Shown one piece after another: positions 7,001 to 14,016 of a DNA stretch of 14,649 bases. Source of the stretch: Pseudomonadota bacterium. GTDB lineage: Bacteria; Desulfobacterota; Desulfobacteria; Desulfobacterales; Desulfosarcinaceae. Numbering within the stretch: position 1 is the stretch's first letter; each line of letters starts with the position of its first letter. The position numbers were made by a program, and so were the translations under genes. Below the pieces are notes generated by a model, which was not told where the DNA came from, did not search any database, and saw nothing but the letters and a program-made list of their open reading frames with translations. Where the stretch lies: NCBI GenBank assembly GCA_023435265.1, contig JAEYRZ010000013.1, positions 1-14,649 of the forward strand. Reading direction: 5' to 3'.

Positions 7001-7729
7001 TCAGTGTTTCAGGATTTTACTGATGAAGTGGGCGGCCCTTTCGCTTTGCGGATGGTCGAAGAACGCTTCGGGCCGGCCGCTTTCGATCAACCGGCCGTCG
7101 TCCATGAAAATCACCCGGTGCGCCACCTGGCGGGCGAATCCCATTTCGTGGGTCACCACACACATGGTGATGCCCTCGCCGGCCAATTGCACCATCACCT
7201 CCAGCACCTCGCCGATCATTTCGGGATCGAGGGCGCTGGTCGGCTCATCGAAGAGCATGATCTTGGGCGACATGGCCAGTCCCCGGGCGATGGCGACGCG
7301 CTGCTGCTGGCCGCCGGAAAGCTGCGAAGGATAGCTGCCGGCCTTTTCGGCCAACCCCACGCGCCGCAATTTCTCCAAACCCAGTTCACGCGCCTCCTTT
7401 TTGGCGATTTTGCGCACCCGAATCGGAGCCAGGGTGACATTTTCCAGGGCGGTCATGTGGGGATAAAGATGAAATTGCTGAAATACGAAACCGATTTCAG
7501 CCCTGAGCTTGACCAGGTTGATGCGATGGTCGTGCAACGGCATACCGTCCACAAACAATTCGCCCTGCTGGAATTTTTCGAGCCGGTTGATGCAGCGGAT
7601 CAGCGTGGACTTGCCCGAGCCGCTCGGACCGCAGATCACCACCACTTCACCGGGCGCAACCTGAAGGTCGATACCGTTGAGCACGTGCAGTTTGCCGAAC
7701 CATTTGTGAACCTCTTTGAAGTGGATCAT
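7001..7729 (-). CDS. Polar amino acid ABC transporter, ATP-binding protein
   Basis: The 242-residue product is a complete ABC ATPase of the GlnQ/HisP type. Walker A is GPSGSGKST (34-42), the Q-loop is FVFQQF with Gln85 or adjacent, the signature is LSGGQQQR (137-144), Walker B plus D-loop is IMLFDEPTSALDPE (157-170), and the switch histidine is in VVTHEMGFA. The motif RVIFMDDGRLIESG near the C-terminus is characteristic of amino-acid importers. It lies on the cytoplasmic face and drives uptake through the two permeases encoded just upstream (7-nt gap). The downstream PLP enzyme starts 96 nt later on the same strand. Exact substrate cannot be read from the ATPase. Confidence 0.95.
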   Translation of the reverse strand: MIHFKEVHKWFGKLHVLNGIDLQVAPGEVVVICGPSGSGKSTLIRCINRLEKFQQGELFVDGMPLHDHRINLVKLRAEIGFVFQQFHLYPHMTALENVTLAPIRVRKIAKKEARELGLEKLRRVGLAEKAGSYPSQLSGGQQQRVAIARGLAMSPKIMLFDEPTSALDPEMIGEVLEVMVQLAGEGITMCVVTHEMGFARQVAHRVIFMDDGRLIESGRPEAFFDHPQSERAAHFISKILKH

Positions 7730-7736
7730 GGGGCCT

Positions 7737-8405
7737 CTACAATCGGATTTTCTGAACCGTGAGCCTGGCTTCTAGTTGATTGGACAGCACGATCAATGGG
7801 TACGAAATGACGAAGTAGAGCAGGCCGACCAGGCTGAACACCATCAGGCCCTCCGGGATGCGGATCACCGTCACCCATCCCACGCGGGTCAATTCCACCA
7901 CCCCGATGACCGAAACCACCGAAGAATCTTTGATCAACAAGACATACTGGCCGACCAGCGGCGGCAGAATGGTCTGCATGGCCTGTGGCATGATGACGCA
8001 GCGCATCTGCTGGTAGAAGGTGAGCCCCGAAGACTTGCTGGCCTCCCACTGCCCGGGCGATACGGCTTTGATGCCGCCGGCTACGATTTCGCAGATGAAG
8101 GCCGCACCCATGATGGTCATGGCCAGGATGGCCGCCGGCAGGGGATCGAGTTGAATCCCCCATTCCGGCAGAATGAAAAAGATGATGAAAATCTGGACGA
8201 CGAACGGCGTGCCGCGGACAAAGGCCACATAGGTCCCGATCGGCCACAAAAGCCATTTTTTGCGGCCGGCCCGCAGGATGCCGAGCAGGAATCCCAGGGC
8301 GCTGGCCAAAATGAGCCCCAGGCCGGAAACGACGACGGTCATCCACAACCCTTTGAGGAAGAAGGGGAAGATTTCCATCAGCCTTTGCAAGTAGAACGAC
8401 ATCAT
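7737..8405 (-). CDS. Polar amino acid ABC transporter, permease (second)
   Basis: This 222-residue inner-membrane permease is of the HisQM/GlnP type. The EAA loop that docks the ATPase is visible as QWEASKSSGLTFYQQMR followed by CVIMPQA. Hydrophobic segments occur near the N-terminus (LWMTVVVSGLGLILASALGF), the middle (AILAMTIMGAAFICEIVAGG) and the C-terminus (VFSLVGLLYFVISYPLIVL). It begins 3 nt after the stop of the other permease, with two consecutive ATG codons, so the pair is tightly coupled and likely forms a heterodimer. The length is typical of the family. Confidence 0.93.
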   Translation of the reverse strand: MMSFYLQRLMEIFPFFLKGLWMTVVVSGLGLILASALGFLLGILRAGRKKWLLWPIGTYVAFVRGTPFVVQIFIIFFILPEWGIQLDPLPAAILAMTIMGAAFICEIVAGGIKAVSPGQWEASKSSGLTFYQQMRCVIMPQAMQTILPPLVGQYVLLIKDSSVVSVIGVVELTRVGWVTVIRIPEGLMVFSLVGLLYFVISYPLIVLSNQLEARLTVQKIRL

Positions 8406-8408
8406 GGG

Positions 8409-9077
8409 CTAATATGCCTCACGGAAGATCAGGCGCCGCTGGGACCAGTCGGCCAGGGCCTTGAGCACAAAGTAAATGCACATGTAGAAAAACGCGACCG
8501 TTAAAAAAGCCTCCGAGGGCATGAATCTTTCGGAAGTCAGCATTTGTCCGGAACGGGTCAGTTCGGCGACCGAAATCAAGGACAGCAGCGCCGAATCCTT
8601 GACCAGCACTATTGCCTGGCCGAGGAGCGGCGGAACGGTGACGCCCAGGGCCTGCGGCAGGACGATGAAGCGCATGCGCTGAAAATACGTGAGCCCCGAA
8701 GCGATGCCGGCTTCGATGTGGCCGGGGGATACTGAAGCGATGCCGGCGCGCACGATTTCGGCGATGTAGGCGCCGCTGTTGAGCGTCAGCGCCAGAATGC
8801 CGGTCTGGATTTCGGGAATGCGGACACCCAGGGTCGGCAGCCCGAAATAAAAGAAGTAAATTTGCACGAGCAGGGGCGTCGAGCGGGTCAGCTCGATATA
8901 AGCGATGGCCGTCCAGCGGAGCGGCCGCCACGCGGAAAGGCGGCAGGCGCAGGCCAGGGTGCCTGCAATCAGGGCCAGGAAAATCGAGATGACGGAGATA
9001 TAGAAGGTATTGCCCAGGCCGGACAGGAACAGGGGCAGGTATTCGAAGATGATGCGGAAGTTGAACCCTTCGAGCAT
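8409..9077 (-). CDS. Polar amino acid ABC transporter, permease (first)
   Basis: This 222-residue inner-membrane permease is homologous to the one encoded immediately downstream. Its EAA loop reads HIEAGIASGLTYFQRMR followed by FIVLPQA. Typical segments include YIELTRSTPLLVQIYFFYFG and LVKDSALLSLISVAELTRSG, the latter a common signature of this permease group. A GAGGAAG sequence on the minus strand before the start serves as ribosome-binding site. It follows the binding-protein gene after 74 nt that contain a stable hairpin, a layout common in importers where the binding protein is made in excess. Confidence 0.93.
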   Translation of the reverse strand: MLEGFNFRIIFEYLPLFLSGLGNTFYISVISIFLALIAGTLACACRLSAWRPLRWTAIAYIELTRSTPLLVQIYFFYFGLPTLGVRIPEIQTGILALTLNSGAYIAEIVRAGIASVSPGHIEAGIASGLTYFQRMRFIVLPQALGVTVPPLLGQAIVLVKDSALLSLISVAELTRSGQMLTSERFMPSEAFLTVAFFYMCIYFVLKALADWSQRRLIFREAY

Positions 9078-9103
9078 ATCCGGTCTTCCTCGCGCAATGA
9101 AGC

Positions 9104-9120
9104 CGGAGCGGCACGCTCCG
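9104..9120 (-). promoter_or_regulatory. Intra-operon hairpin between binding-protein and permease genes
   Basis: CGGAGCG (9104-9110) and CGCTCCG (9114-9120) form a perfect 7-bp stem with a 3-nt loop, in the 74-nt gap after the binding-protein stop. No T-run follows on the minus strand, so it is not a full terminator. In other importers (malE-malF, hisJ-hisQ) a structure at this place shields the upstream mRNA from 3' decay and lowers expression of the membrane genes. The same role is inferred here. Confidence 0.4.
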
Positions 9121-9151
9121 CGCCGCCCCGGCCGTTTTTCAGCTCACCGGA

Positions 9152-9955
9152 TCAGTGATCTTTTTTCCAATCGGCGGATTCCATCCAGTACTTGATGTTC
9201 TTGTCATACGATCCGTCGTTGCGGGCGGTTTCGAAGTAGAGATTGATCCATTGCCACAGATTGACCGATTCGTGCCGCACCGCAAAAGAGAGCGGATCTT
9301 TGCCGGAGCCCAGGCGTTTGTCGAAGAGGCGCACGGAATTGGGCGGGAAATCGGGCAGGACGGTGAGCACCGCCAGGTCGTCGTTGACGCCCGCATCCAC
9401 GTGGCCGGCCACGAGGGCCTGGACGATCAGGCGTCCGCTGCCTTTGTAAGATTTGATTTCGGCATTGGGCAGAAGCTTTTTGGCAATCGTTTCGCCGGTG
9501 GAGCCCAGCAGAACGCCGACCTTGACGCCGGGCTTGTTGATGTCTTCAAGCGTTTTGTAGGCGGCGTCGGTTTTGGTGAAGACGCACGGCTGCACGTAGT
9601 ACCAGGGATCGCAGAAGCTGATTTTGAGCGCACGCTTCAGCGTCGGGGTCATATCGGCCGCAAGGATGTCCGCTTTTCCGGAGAGCAGCGCCGGGATCAG
9701 CCCGTCCCAGTCGAAGTCGAGGACCTTGAGTTTCACGCCCATGCGATCGGCCATATCCTGGGCGAAGTCGACCATGGAACCAGCGGGTTTGCCGTTTTTG
9801 TCGACAAAGGCGAAGGGCGCCTGCCCGGACTGCACGGCGACCCTGAGTTCCCCGCGCTCGACAATCTCGGTCAAGGTGTCCGCCGTGGCGGAGCCAGCCA
9901 GCCCGATTCCGAAAACAACCAATACCGCTACCGCAAATGCTCTCAACCGTTTCAT
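9152..9955 (-). CDS. Polar amino acid ABC transporter, periplasmic substrate-binding protein
   Basis: The product has 267 residues from the preferred start at 9955. A longer frame reaching 9991 is open, but the strong Shine-Dalgarno AAAGGAGG (9960-9967, read on the minus strand) precedes the inner ATG, and a clean signal peptide then follows. That signal peptide is MKRLRAF, a hydrophobic core, and a probable signal peptidase I site after GSATA (around residue 25). The mature part starts DTLTEIVERGELRVAVQSG, the usual opening of the bacterial extracellular solute-binding protein family 3. Further family features are FAQDMADRMGVKLKVLDFDW and LLSGKADILAADMTPTLKR. It captures a polar amino acid or derivative in the periplasm and delivers it to the two permeases. 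The pocket residues visible by eye do not define the ligand. Confidence 0.93.
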   Translation of the reverse strand: MKRLRAFAVAVLVVFGIGLAGSATADTLTEIVERGELRVAVQSGQAPFAFVDKNGKPAGSMVDFAQDMADRMGVKLKVLDFDWDGLIPALLSGKADILAADMTPTLKRALKISFCDPWYYVQPCVFTKTDAAYKTLEDINKPGVKVGVLLGSTGETIAKKLLPNAEIKSYKGSGRLIVQALVAGHVDAGVNDDLAVLTVLPDFPPNSVRLFDKRLGSGKDPLSFAVRHESVNLWQWINLYFETARNDGSYDKNIKYWMESADWKKDH

Positions 9956-10029
9956 GTTTCCTCCTTTGTTGCCGTTACGCCCTTGATCCAAAATCGGCGC
10001 GCGCCCTGCGGCGGTGCGCCGAAGGTGAA

Positions 10030-11202
10030 CTAATCCAGAACTTCTTCCTTTTCGTGGACGATGATGCCGCGCCCGGCGAGCCTGTGCAGGAACAGTTCAC
10101 AGGGGATATCCTCGATCGGCGTCAGGACCCCTTTGCGGGTGATGTCGCCCCGCGCGATCATTTGAGCCGCGATGCTGGCCGGGTATCCTACCCCCTTGCT
10201 CATGGCCAGGGCGCCGGTGTCCAGGTCGCGTTCGATCAGGAACCAGTTGGTGAGGCGCACCCTGTGGCCGTTTCGAATCCCTTCGAAGACATTGTACATG
10301 GCCACAAGGTCCTTCTCGTCATCCGCATACTGCAGCCGGGGCTCCAGATGGCGGGTCATGAACTGATGCGGCGTGATGCCGCCGGGCAGCCCTTCGACAG
10401 GGGTGTCGTCCAGAAATCCCAGGCGCTTGAGGGGCGCCCAGAAGGCACACCACCCGGGCCAGCGCAACGAATAGCGGCCTGTTTCGCGGATGGTCGGCGT
10501 GACGCCCAGAAGATCGGTAAAGAAAACCGCGTTGCCGTTGGGCAGCGCTTCGAGGGGACCCAGCCCTGGAAAATCGAGCGTGTGGGTCAAGTCCGTCTCA
10601 TGCTGCAGCTGCGGGGGGATATCGACGATCTGCCCGTTGCGGATAAAGCGCGCCTCCCGTTTCGTCGAGGCCAGAACGCCTTCCCATGTCCAGGAAATTT
10701 TGTATTTCAATGGGTTGTCGCAGGCCGCGGCCTCCGGAAACCCGCCGCAGTAAGAATTGATCACGTGCAATTCGTCGAAGCGCCGTCTGGCCTGCCCATA
10801 CAGCACCAGATCGATTCCCGGGTCCAGACCGCATTCGGGCAGGATCGAAATCCCGGCCTGCCGGGCAGCCTCGTGCAAGCCCAGGATGGGATAGCCGTAG
10901 TTGGTATTCACCACACCGACGCCGGCCGCTATCGCCGCCCGGCAGACCGGCTCGGCGAAATGGCGCGGCAGAAGATCGATCGCCACGTCGGCCTCCCGGA
11001 AAACGGCCTGCAGCGACTTGGGATCGCCGGCATCCAGGCCGACCCGTGTGACCTTGGACATGTCGGCAAAACGGCCGATGCGCTCCAGCCCGCCGGCCGC
11101 CGCATCCGCGCAGATCACCTCGCGGACGTATTCGCTTCGGGTAAGATCGTAAACGGCCGTTTGTCCCTGTATTCCGCAACCGCCCAGTACCAGAACGCGC
11201 AT
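10030..11202 (-). CDS. Saccharopine dehydrogenase / lysine 6-dehydrogenase-like oxidoreductase
   Basis: The 390-residue product has an N-terminal Rossmann fold beginning MRVLVLGGCGIQGQ, with the dinucleotide-binding glycines at residues 8-14 (a GGxGxxG form of the motif). It continues with the family pattern of VGLDAGDP, DVAIDLLP and ILPECGLDPGIDLVL, then GGFPE and KYKISWTWEGVL, seen in saccharopine-dehydrogenase-like enzymes including lysine 6-dehydrogenase and carboxynorspermidine dehydrogenases. It is therefore a likely NAD(P)-dependent enzyme acting on a C-N bond of an amino acid or adduct. AAAGGAA precedes the ATG on the minus strand. It is the first gene of the transporter/PLP-enzyme operon, 74 nt upstream of the binding protein, so its substrate is probably imported or derived from what is imported. 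The exact reaction is unknown. Confidence 0.8.
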   Translation of the reverse strand: MRVLVLGGCGIQGQTAVYDLTRSEYVREVICADAAAGGLERIGRFADMSKVTRVGLDAGDPKSLQAVFREADVAIDLLPRHFAEPVCRAAIAAGVGVVNTNYGYPILGLHEAARQAGISILPECGLDPGIDLVLYGQARRRFDELHVINSYCGGFPEAAACDNPLKYKISWTWEGVLASTKREARFIRNGQIVDIPPQLQHETDLTHTLDFPGLGPLEALPNGNAVFFTDLLGVTPTIRETGRYSLRWPGWCAFWAPLKRLGFLDDTPVEGLPGGITPHQFMTRHLEPRLQYADDEKDLVAMYNVFEGIRNGHRVRLTNWFLIERDLDTGALAMSKGVGYPASIAAQMIARGDITRKGVLTPIEDIPCELFLHRLAGRGIIVHEKEEVLD

Positions 11203-11252
11203 GGCTGATTCCTTTCCGTACGCAACAGAACCGTTTCAAAAGAGTGGGGATT

Positions 11253-11295
11253 CGCCGTCGAGGATGCCGCTTCCTTCGGCTACGCCGCGACGGCG
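11253..11295 (-). promoter_or_regulatory. Possible structured leader upstream of the dehydrogenase/ABC operon
   Basis: CGCCGTCG (11253-11260) and CGACGGCG (11288-11295) are a perfect 8-bp inverted repeat with a 27-nt loop that itself holds a short GCCG/CGGC arm pair. It lies about 50-90 nt upstream of the first gene of the minus-strand operon, where the 5' untranslated region would be. It does not match a riboswitch I can recognise. No convincing promoter was found in this gap. Confidence 0.3.
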
Positions 11296-11357
11296 TGGGA
11301 GAAAGCGGCCACGTCTGCAATTCATTAAACGATTTGCGCCGCCGTGACAAGTGCATC

Positions 11358-11381
11358 TCCGGTTCAGCAGGTGGAACCGGA
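11358..11381. promoter_or_regulatory. Inverted repeat TCCGGTTC-N8-GAACCGGA, possible operator
   Basis: A perfect 8-bp inverted repeat (TCCGGTTC at 11358-11365, GAACCGGA at 11374-11381) with 8-nt spacing lies in the gap between cooS and the transporter operon, about 160 nt upstream of the latter. The symmetry and spacing are of the kind bound by dimeric regulators. No T-run accompanies it, so it is not a terminator. No regulator is encoded beside it. Confidence 0.35.
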
Positions 11382-11414
11382 CTACGGCAGGCAGCCCGGA
11401 GGATCGAACATCGG

Positions 11415-11444
11415 AAAAGAAAAAGGGCCCCTCGAAAGGGGCCC
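11415..11444 (-). terminator. Rho-independent terminator of cooS
   Basis: Read on the minus strand, GGGCCCCT and AGGGGCCC (11444-11437 and 11432-11425) form an 8-bp stem closed by a TTCG tetraloop (UUCG in RNA, an unusually stable loop). The stem is followed directly by TTTTTCTTTTCC. It lies about 30 nt beyond the cooS stop at 11475, so it should end the cooS transcript and insulate it from the operon downstream on the same strand. Confidence 0.9.
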
Positions 11445-11474
11445 CGGAGGGAAGGAGCGCGGCGGTCTCCTTTT

Positions 11475-13448
11475 TCAAGCGGCTTCGATGCCGCGCCGGT
11501 CGGCCATGTCCACGAGGATGCGCTCGCGCGCGCGGTCGATGCCGAGCGCCTTGCGCTTCTTGTCGATGTGGGCGATCATCAGCCTGGCGATATCGTGCGG
11601 GTGGACGGCGAAACCCCATTTGCCGAAGCCCATCTTCTCCAGGCCGTCGAAGAGCAGATTGTGGAACTTGGTGTTTTCGACGATCGGGAAGGTGACGCCG
11701 AAAACCGTATACACGCCCGAGGCCACGAAATACTGGCCGATGCAGATCGCCTTTTCGCTCATATATTCCGGCGCGCAGCCGGCAACCGGCAGATCGGCGA
11801 TGCTGTCGCCCAGCCCGCCGGTTTTGACCATCTCGGCGCAGGCGATCAGGATGCGGCTGTTGTCCACGCATGAGCCGATGCCCAGGACCGGCGGCATGCC
11901 CACCGTTTCGCAGACCTCTTTCAGGCCCGGGCCGGCCAGGTGGGCCGCCTCCGGCGTCGTAAGGCCGGCTTTGGCCAGTGCGATCTGCGAGCATCCCGTC
12001 TGCACGACGAGCACATCGTTCTTGATCAACTCCTTGACCAGTTCGACATGCACCCAATCCTGCTTGATGCGCGGGTTGGTGCACCCGACCACGCCGGCCA
12101 CGCCGCGGATGCGGCCGTTGATGATGTTGTCGTTGAGCGGCGTGTAGGAAGCGCGGAACGTGCCGCCCAGCATGTAGTTGATGTATTCGTGCGAAAAGCC
12201 GTGCACGCCCCTGTCGACCTGTCGCGGAATTTCGATTCTGGCGCTGCGGTTTTTAAAGCGCGTGACGGCCTTGATGACCACGTCGTCGGTACAGGCCTTT
12301 GGATCGTGCTCGTTGAATTGAATGTGGGTGGCGCCTTCGATTTTGCAGCGCGGATTGGTGGTGATCAAAGGGGTCTTGTAGCATTCCGCCACCTTGACCA
12401 GCCCCTGCTTGATGCACTGCACATCGACGCACATGGCGTCCACAGCGCCGGTCACCAGGATCGCCTCGGTGGACATGAAATTGCCGGCATGCGGGATGCC
12501 GTGGCGGACCAGCATCTCCGCCCCCGAGCAGCACATGCCGACCAGATTGATGCCCTTGGCCCCCGCGGCTTTGGCCGCTTCGAGCAGGCTGGGCGTGTTG
12601 ACCGATTCGATCATCGATTCGAAGAGATTGGGTTCGTGGCCGTGTACGATGATGTTGACCTGATCTTCCTTGAGCACGCCCATGTTGACTTCGACGCTCA
12701 CCGGCGAGGGGGTGCCGAACAGAATGTCCGAGATCTCGGTGGCCACCATGGATCCGCCCCAGCCGTCGGCCAGGGCCGTACGGCTGCACTGGCGGGTGAT
12801 GTTTTCGTAGTCCTGATCCACCCCCATGTGCGAGCGGTGCATCAGTTCCATGATTTCGCGCATGGCGCCGCGCGGCACCACGCCGTACTTGCGCCAGGTT
12901 TCAAGGGTCTTTGGCGGCACGCGCTTGGCAAAGGGAATTTCGCCTTCGACCTGGATGTAGGTCCGCTCCAGTTCATGATAGAGATCCATGGCGATCTCTT
13001 TGAGTTCGCGGCCCTCGGTGGCGATGCCGATCGACTGGGCCACCGCTTCGAGTTTGCCCACATCCTTGATCGCATAATCCTTGATTTTGCCGTTGACCAC
13101 CTCGCGGAACAGGTCGAGCATGCTCATGCCGTGATCGGTGTGCGCAGCGCCGCCGGCGGCGATGTTGCGGGCGAAATTGCGTGACATGATCGTATCGATG
13201 GTCGCCCCGCACACCCCGACTTTGCCGTAAGGGTCCTTGGCATTCAGCCGGCAGGGCCCCATAAAACAGTGTTTGCAGCATGCCGAGTCGGCTCCGATCG
13301 GGCACGCCTTCATGTTGACGGCACGGTCGAAGGCGGTTTCGACGCCATCGCGGCGGGCCTTCTCCAGCATTTGTTGGGTGGCGGAACAGATCGTCAAATC
13401 CTGAACCGCGACCTTGCTTTCTCCCTCGGTTTTCTTCATGATCGCCAT
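11475..13448 (-). CDS. cooS: Anaerobic carbon monoxide dehydrogenase, catalytic subunit
   Basis: The 657-residue product is a full-length monofunctional Ni-Fe CO dehydrogenase. Cysteines 49 and 57 (cluster D) and 58, 61, 66 and 80 (cluster B) have the same spacing as in Carboxydothermus CODH-II, shifted by ten. The C-cluster ligands are all found: His271 (VHGHEP), Cys307 (MCCSGAEML), Cys345 (VDVQC), Cys456 (VGCTNP), Cys486 (QTGCSQ) and Cys527 (GSCVDNSR). The active-site lysine is Lys566 in MSEKA. It oxidises CO to CO2 (or the reverse), passing electrons to a ferredoxin-like partner in the cytoplasm. Of the four proton-relay histidines spaced by three in CODH-II, only the first two align (His103, His106); the next two positions are Ser and Asp. 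No cooF, cooC, hydrogenase or acetyl-CoA synthase gene is adjacent. GGGAG precedes the ATG. A strong terminator follows. Confidence 0.95.
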   Translation of the reverse strand: MAIMKKTEGESKVAVQDLTICSATQQMLEKARRDGVETAFDRAVNMKACPIGADSACCKHCFMGPCRLNAKDPYGKVGVCGATIDTIMSRNFARNIAAGGAAHTDHGMSMLDLFREVVNGKIKDYAIKDVGKLEAVAQSIGIATEGRELKEIAMDLYHELERTYIQVEGEIPFAKRVPPKTLETWRKYGVVPRGAMREIMELMHRSHMGVDQDYENITRQCSRTALADGWGGSMVATEISDILFGTPSPVSVEVNMGVLKEDQVNIIVHGHEPNLFESMIESVNTPSLLEAAKAAGAKGINLVGMCCSGAEMLVRHGIPHAGNFMSTEAILVTGAVDAMCVDVQCIKQGLVKVAECYKTPLITTNPRCKIEGATHIQFNEHDPKACTDDVVIKAVTRFKNRSARIEIPRQVDRGVHGFSHEYINYMLGGTFRASYTPLNDNIINGRIRGVAGVVGCTNPRIKQDWVHVELVKELIKNDVLVVQTGCSQIALAKAGLTTPEAAHLAGPGLKEVCETVGMPPVLGIGSCVDNSRILIACAEMVKTGGLGDSIADLPVAGCAPEYMSEKAICIGQYFVASGVYTVFGVTFPIVENTKFHNLLFDGLEKMGFGKWGFAVHPHDIARLMIAHIDKKRKALGIDRARERILVDMADRRGIEAA

Positions 13449-13495
13449 TGGTGCTCCCTTCCTGGAAGTGTTAAGCGCGAACGCCCATTAGTTAA

Positions 13496-13516
13496 TAATA
13501 GTAATGATTCCTATTA
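13496..13516. promoter_or_regulatory. AT-rich inverted repeat (Fur-like box) overlapping the cooS promoter
   Basis: TAATAG (13496-13501) and CTATTA (13511-13516) form a perfect inverted repeat with a 9-nt centre, overlapping the cooS -10 element and predicted start site. The surrounding stretch 13494-13511 matches the Fur-box hexamer consensus GATAAT-GATAAT-CATTAT at 12 of 18 positions by hand count. Repression by a Fur-family metal sensor would suit an iron- and nickel-rich enzyme, but the match is moderate. Confidence 0.45.
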
Positions 13517-13540
13517 GAGATCATCCCCTTCTAAAGTCAA
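13513..13540 (-). promoter_or_regulatory. Predicted sigma-70 promoter of cooS
   Basis: On the minus strand, TTGACT (13540-13535) is followed after 16 nt by TCTAAT (13518-13513); each element matches consensus at five of six positions. Transcription would start near 13506, giving a leader of roughly 60 nt before the cooS ATG at 13448. It is one of the best promoter matches in the window. Confidence 0.65.
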
Positions 13541-13758
13541 CCTTAATTTTCATGTACAACAGCCGGTCGCCGACGGGATGCGAACGCCCCGACAATTCTT
13601 CAGCAGGGAATGGCGCAACCGACCGTTCAGTCCCGAATTCCTGAATCGCCGGCCCACATGCAGCCATTTGCTTTCTCGGGGCAGGTGTATTACTTACATG
13701 GGCCAGGCACTGCCGTAAAACCGGTCCAAGGCAATTCACAAGAAGAAAGGAACTTCCC

Positions 13759-14016
13759 ATGGCGGGCGAAAAGCCGGTTAAACTCTATTCCCTGAGCACG
13801 TGCAGCCACTGCAAATCGACCAAAAAGCTCCTGGCCGAATGCACCGTTCAGTACGATTTCGTGGATGTGGATCTGCTCGAAGGCGACGAACGCAAGGCCA
13901 TTCTGGAGGATGTCAAGAAATTCAATCCCAAATGCTCTTTCCCCACGATCATCATCGGCGACAAGGTGATCGTCGGCTACAAGGAAGACCAGATCAAGGA
14001 GGCATTGGGTCTGTGA
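13759..14016 (+). CDS. Glutaredoxin family protein
   Basis: The 85-residue product has the thioredoxin-fold layout of a glutaredoxin. A first strand (KLYSLST) leads into the active site CSHC (about residues 15-18), a variant of the CPYC motif that keeps both cysteines. The cis-proline strand is SFPTIIIGDKVIVGY, followed by a C-terminal helix EDQIKEALGL. It is a cytoplasmic dithiol oxidoreductase. AAAGGAA (13745-13751), 7 nt before the ATG, supports the start. Its TGA overlaps the ATG of the next gene by one base, so the two are almost certainly co-translated; the neighbour is the likely electron donor to this protein, replacing glutathione reductase. It is transcribed divergently from cooS. 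Confidence 0.9.
   Translation: MAGEKPVKLYSLSTCSHCKSTKKLLAECTVQYDFVDVDLLEGDERKAILEDVKKFNPKCSFPTIIIGDKVIVGYKEDQIKEALGL

Larger units (their letters stand above)
13449..13758. other. Divergent intergenic region between cooS and the glutaredoxin gene (310 nt)
   Basis: This 310-nt gap separates two divergently transcribed units. It holds the cooS promoter and its inverted repeat in the half nearest cooS, where the DNA is clearly more AT-rich than the rest of the window. On the plus strand a weak promoter candidate for the glutaredoxin gene is TTGCTT (13668-13673), 17 nt, TACTTA (13691-13696), and the ribosome-binding site AAAGGAA lies at 13745-13751. Open frames in the gap on either strand have no supporting signal and were not called. 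Confidence 0.6.

Noticed and set aside
6665..7762. Plus-strand open frame (365 codons) over the ATPase and PLP-enzyme start
   Set aside because: Antisense to a textbook ABC ATPase and to the intergenic gap; no motif or ribosome-binding site.
9937..11208. Long plus-strand open frame (423 codons) over the dehydrogenase gene
   Set aside because: It is antisense to a clear Rossmann-fold enzyme, its translation is His/Gln/Asp-rich low-quality sequence without motifs, and long antisense frames are expected in GC-rich DNA.
11940..13184. Long plus-strand open frame (414 codons) inside cooS
   Set aside because: Antisense shadow of a gene whose every metal ligand is conserved; the predicted protein is rich in His, Asp and Phe with no recognisable domain.
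13521..13760. Small minus-strand open frame (79 codons) in the cooS/glutaredoxin gap
   Set aside because: It would run through the cooS promoter and its operator, has no good ribosome-binding site and no recognisable sequence.
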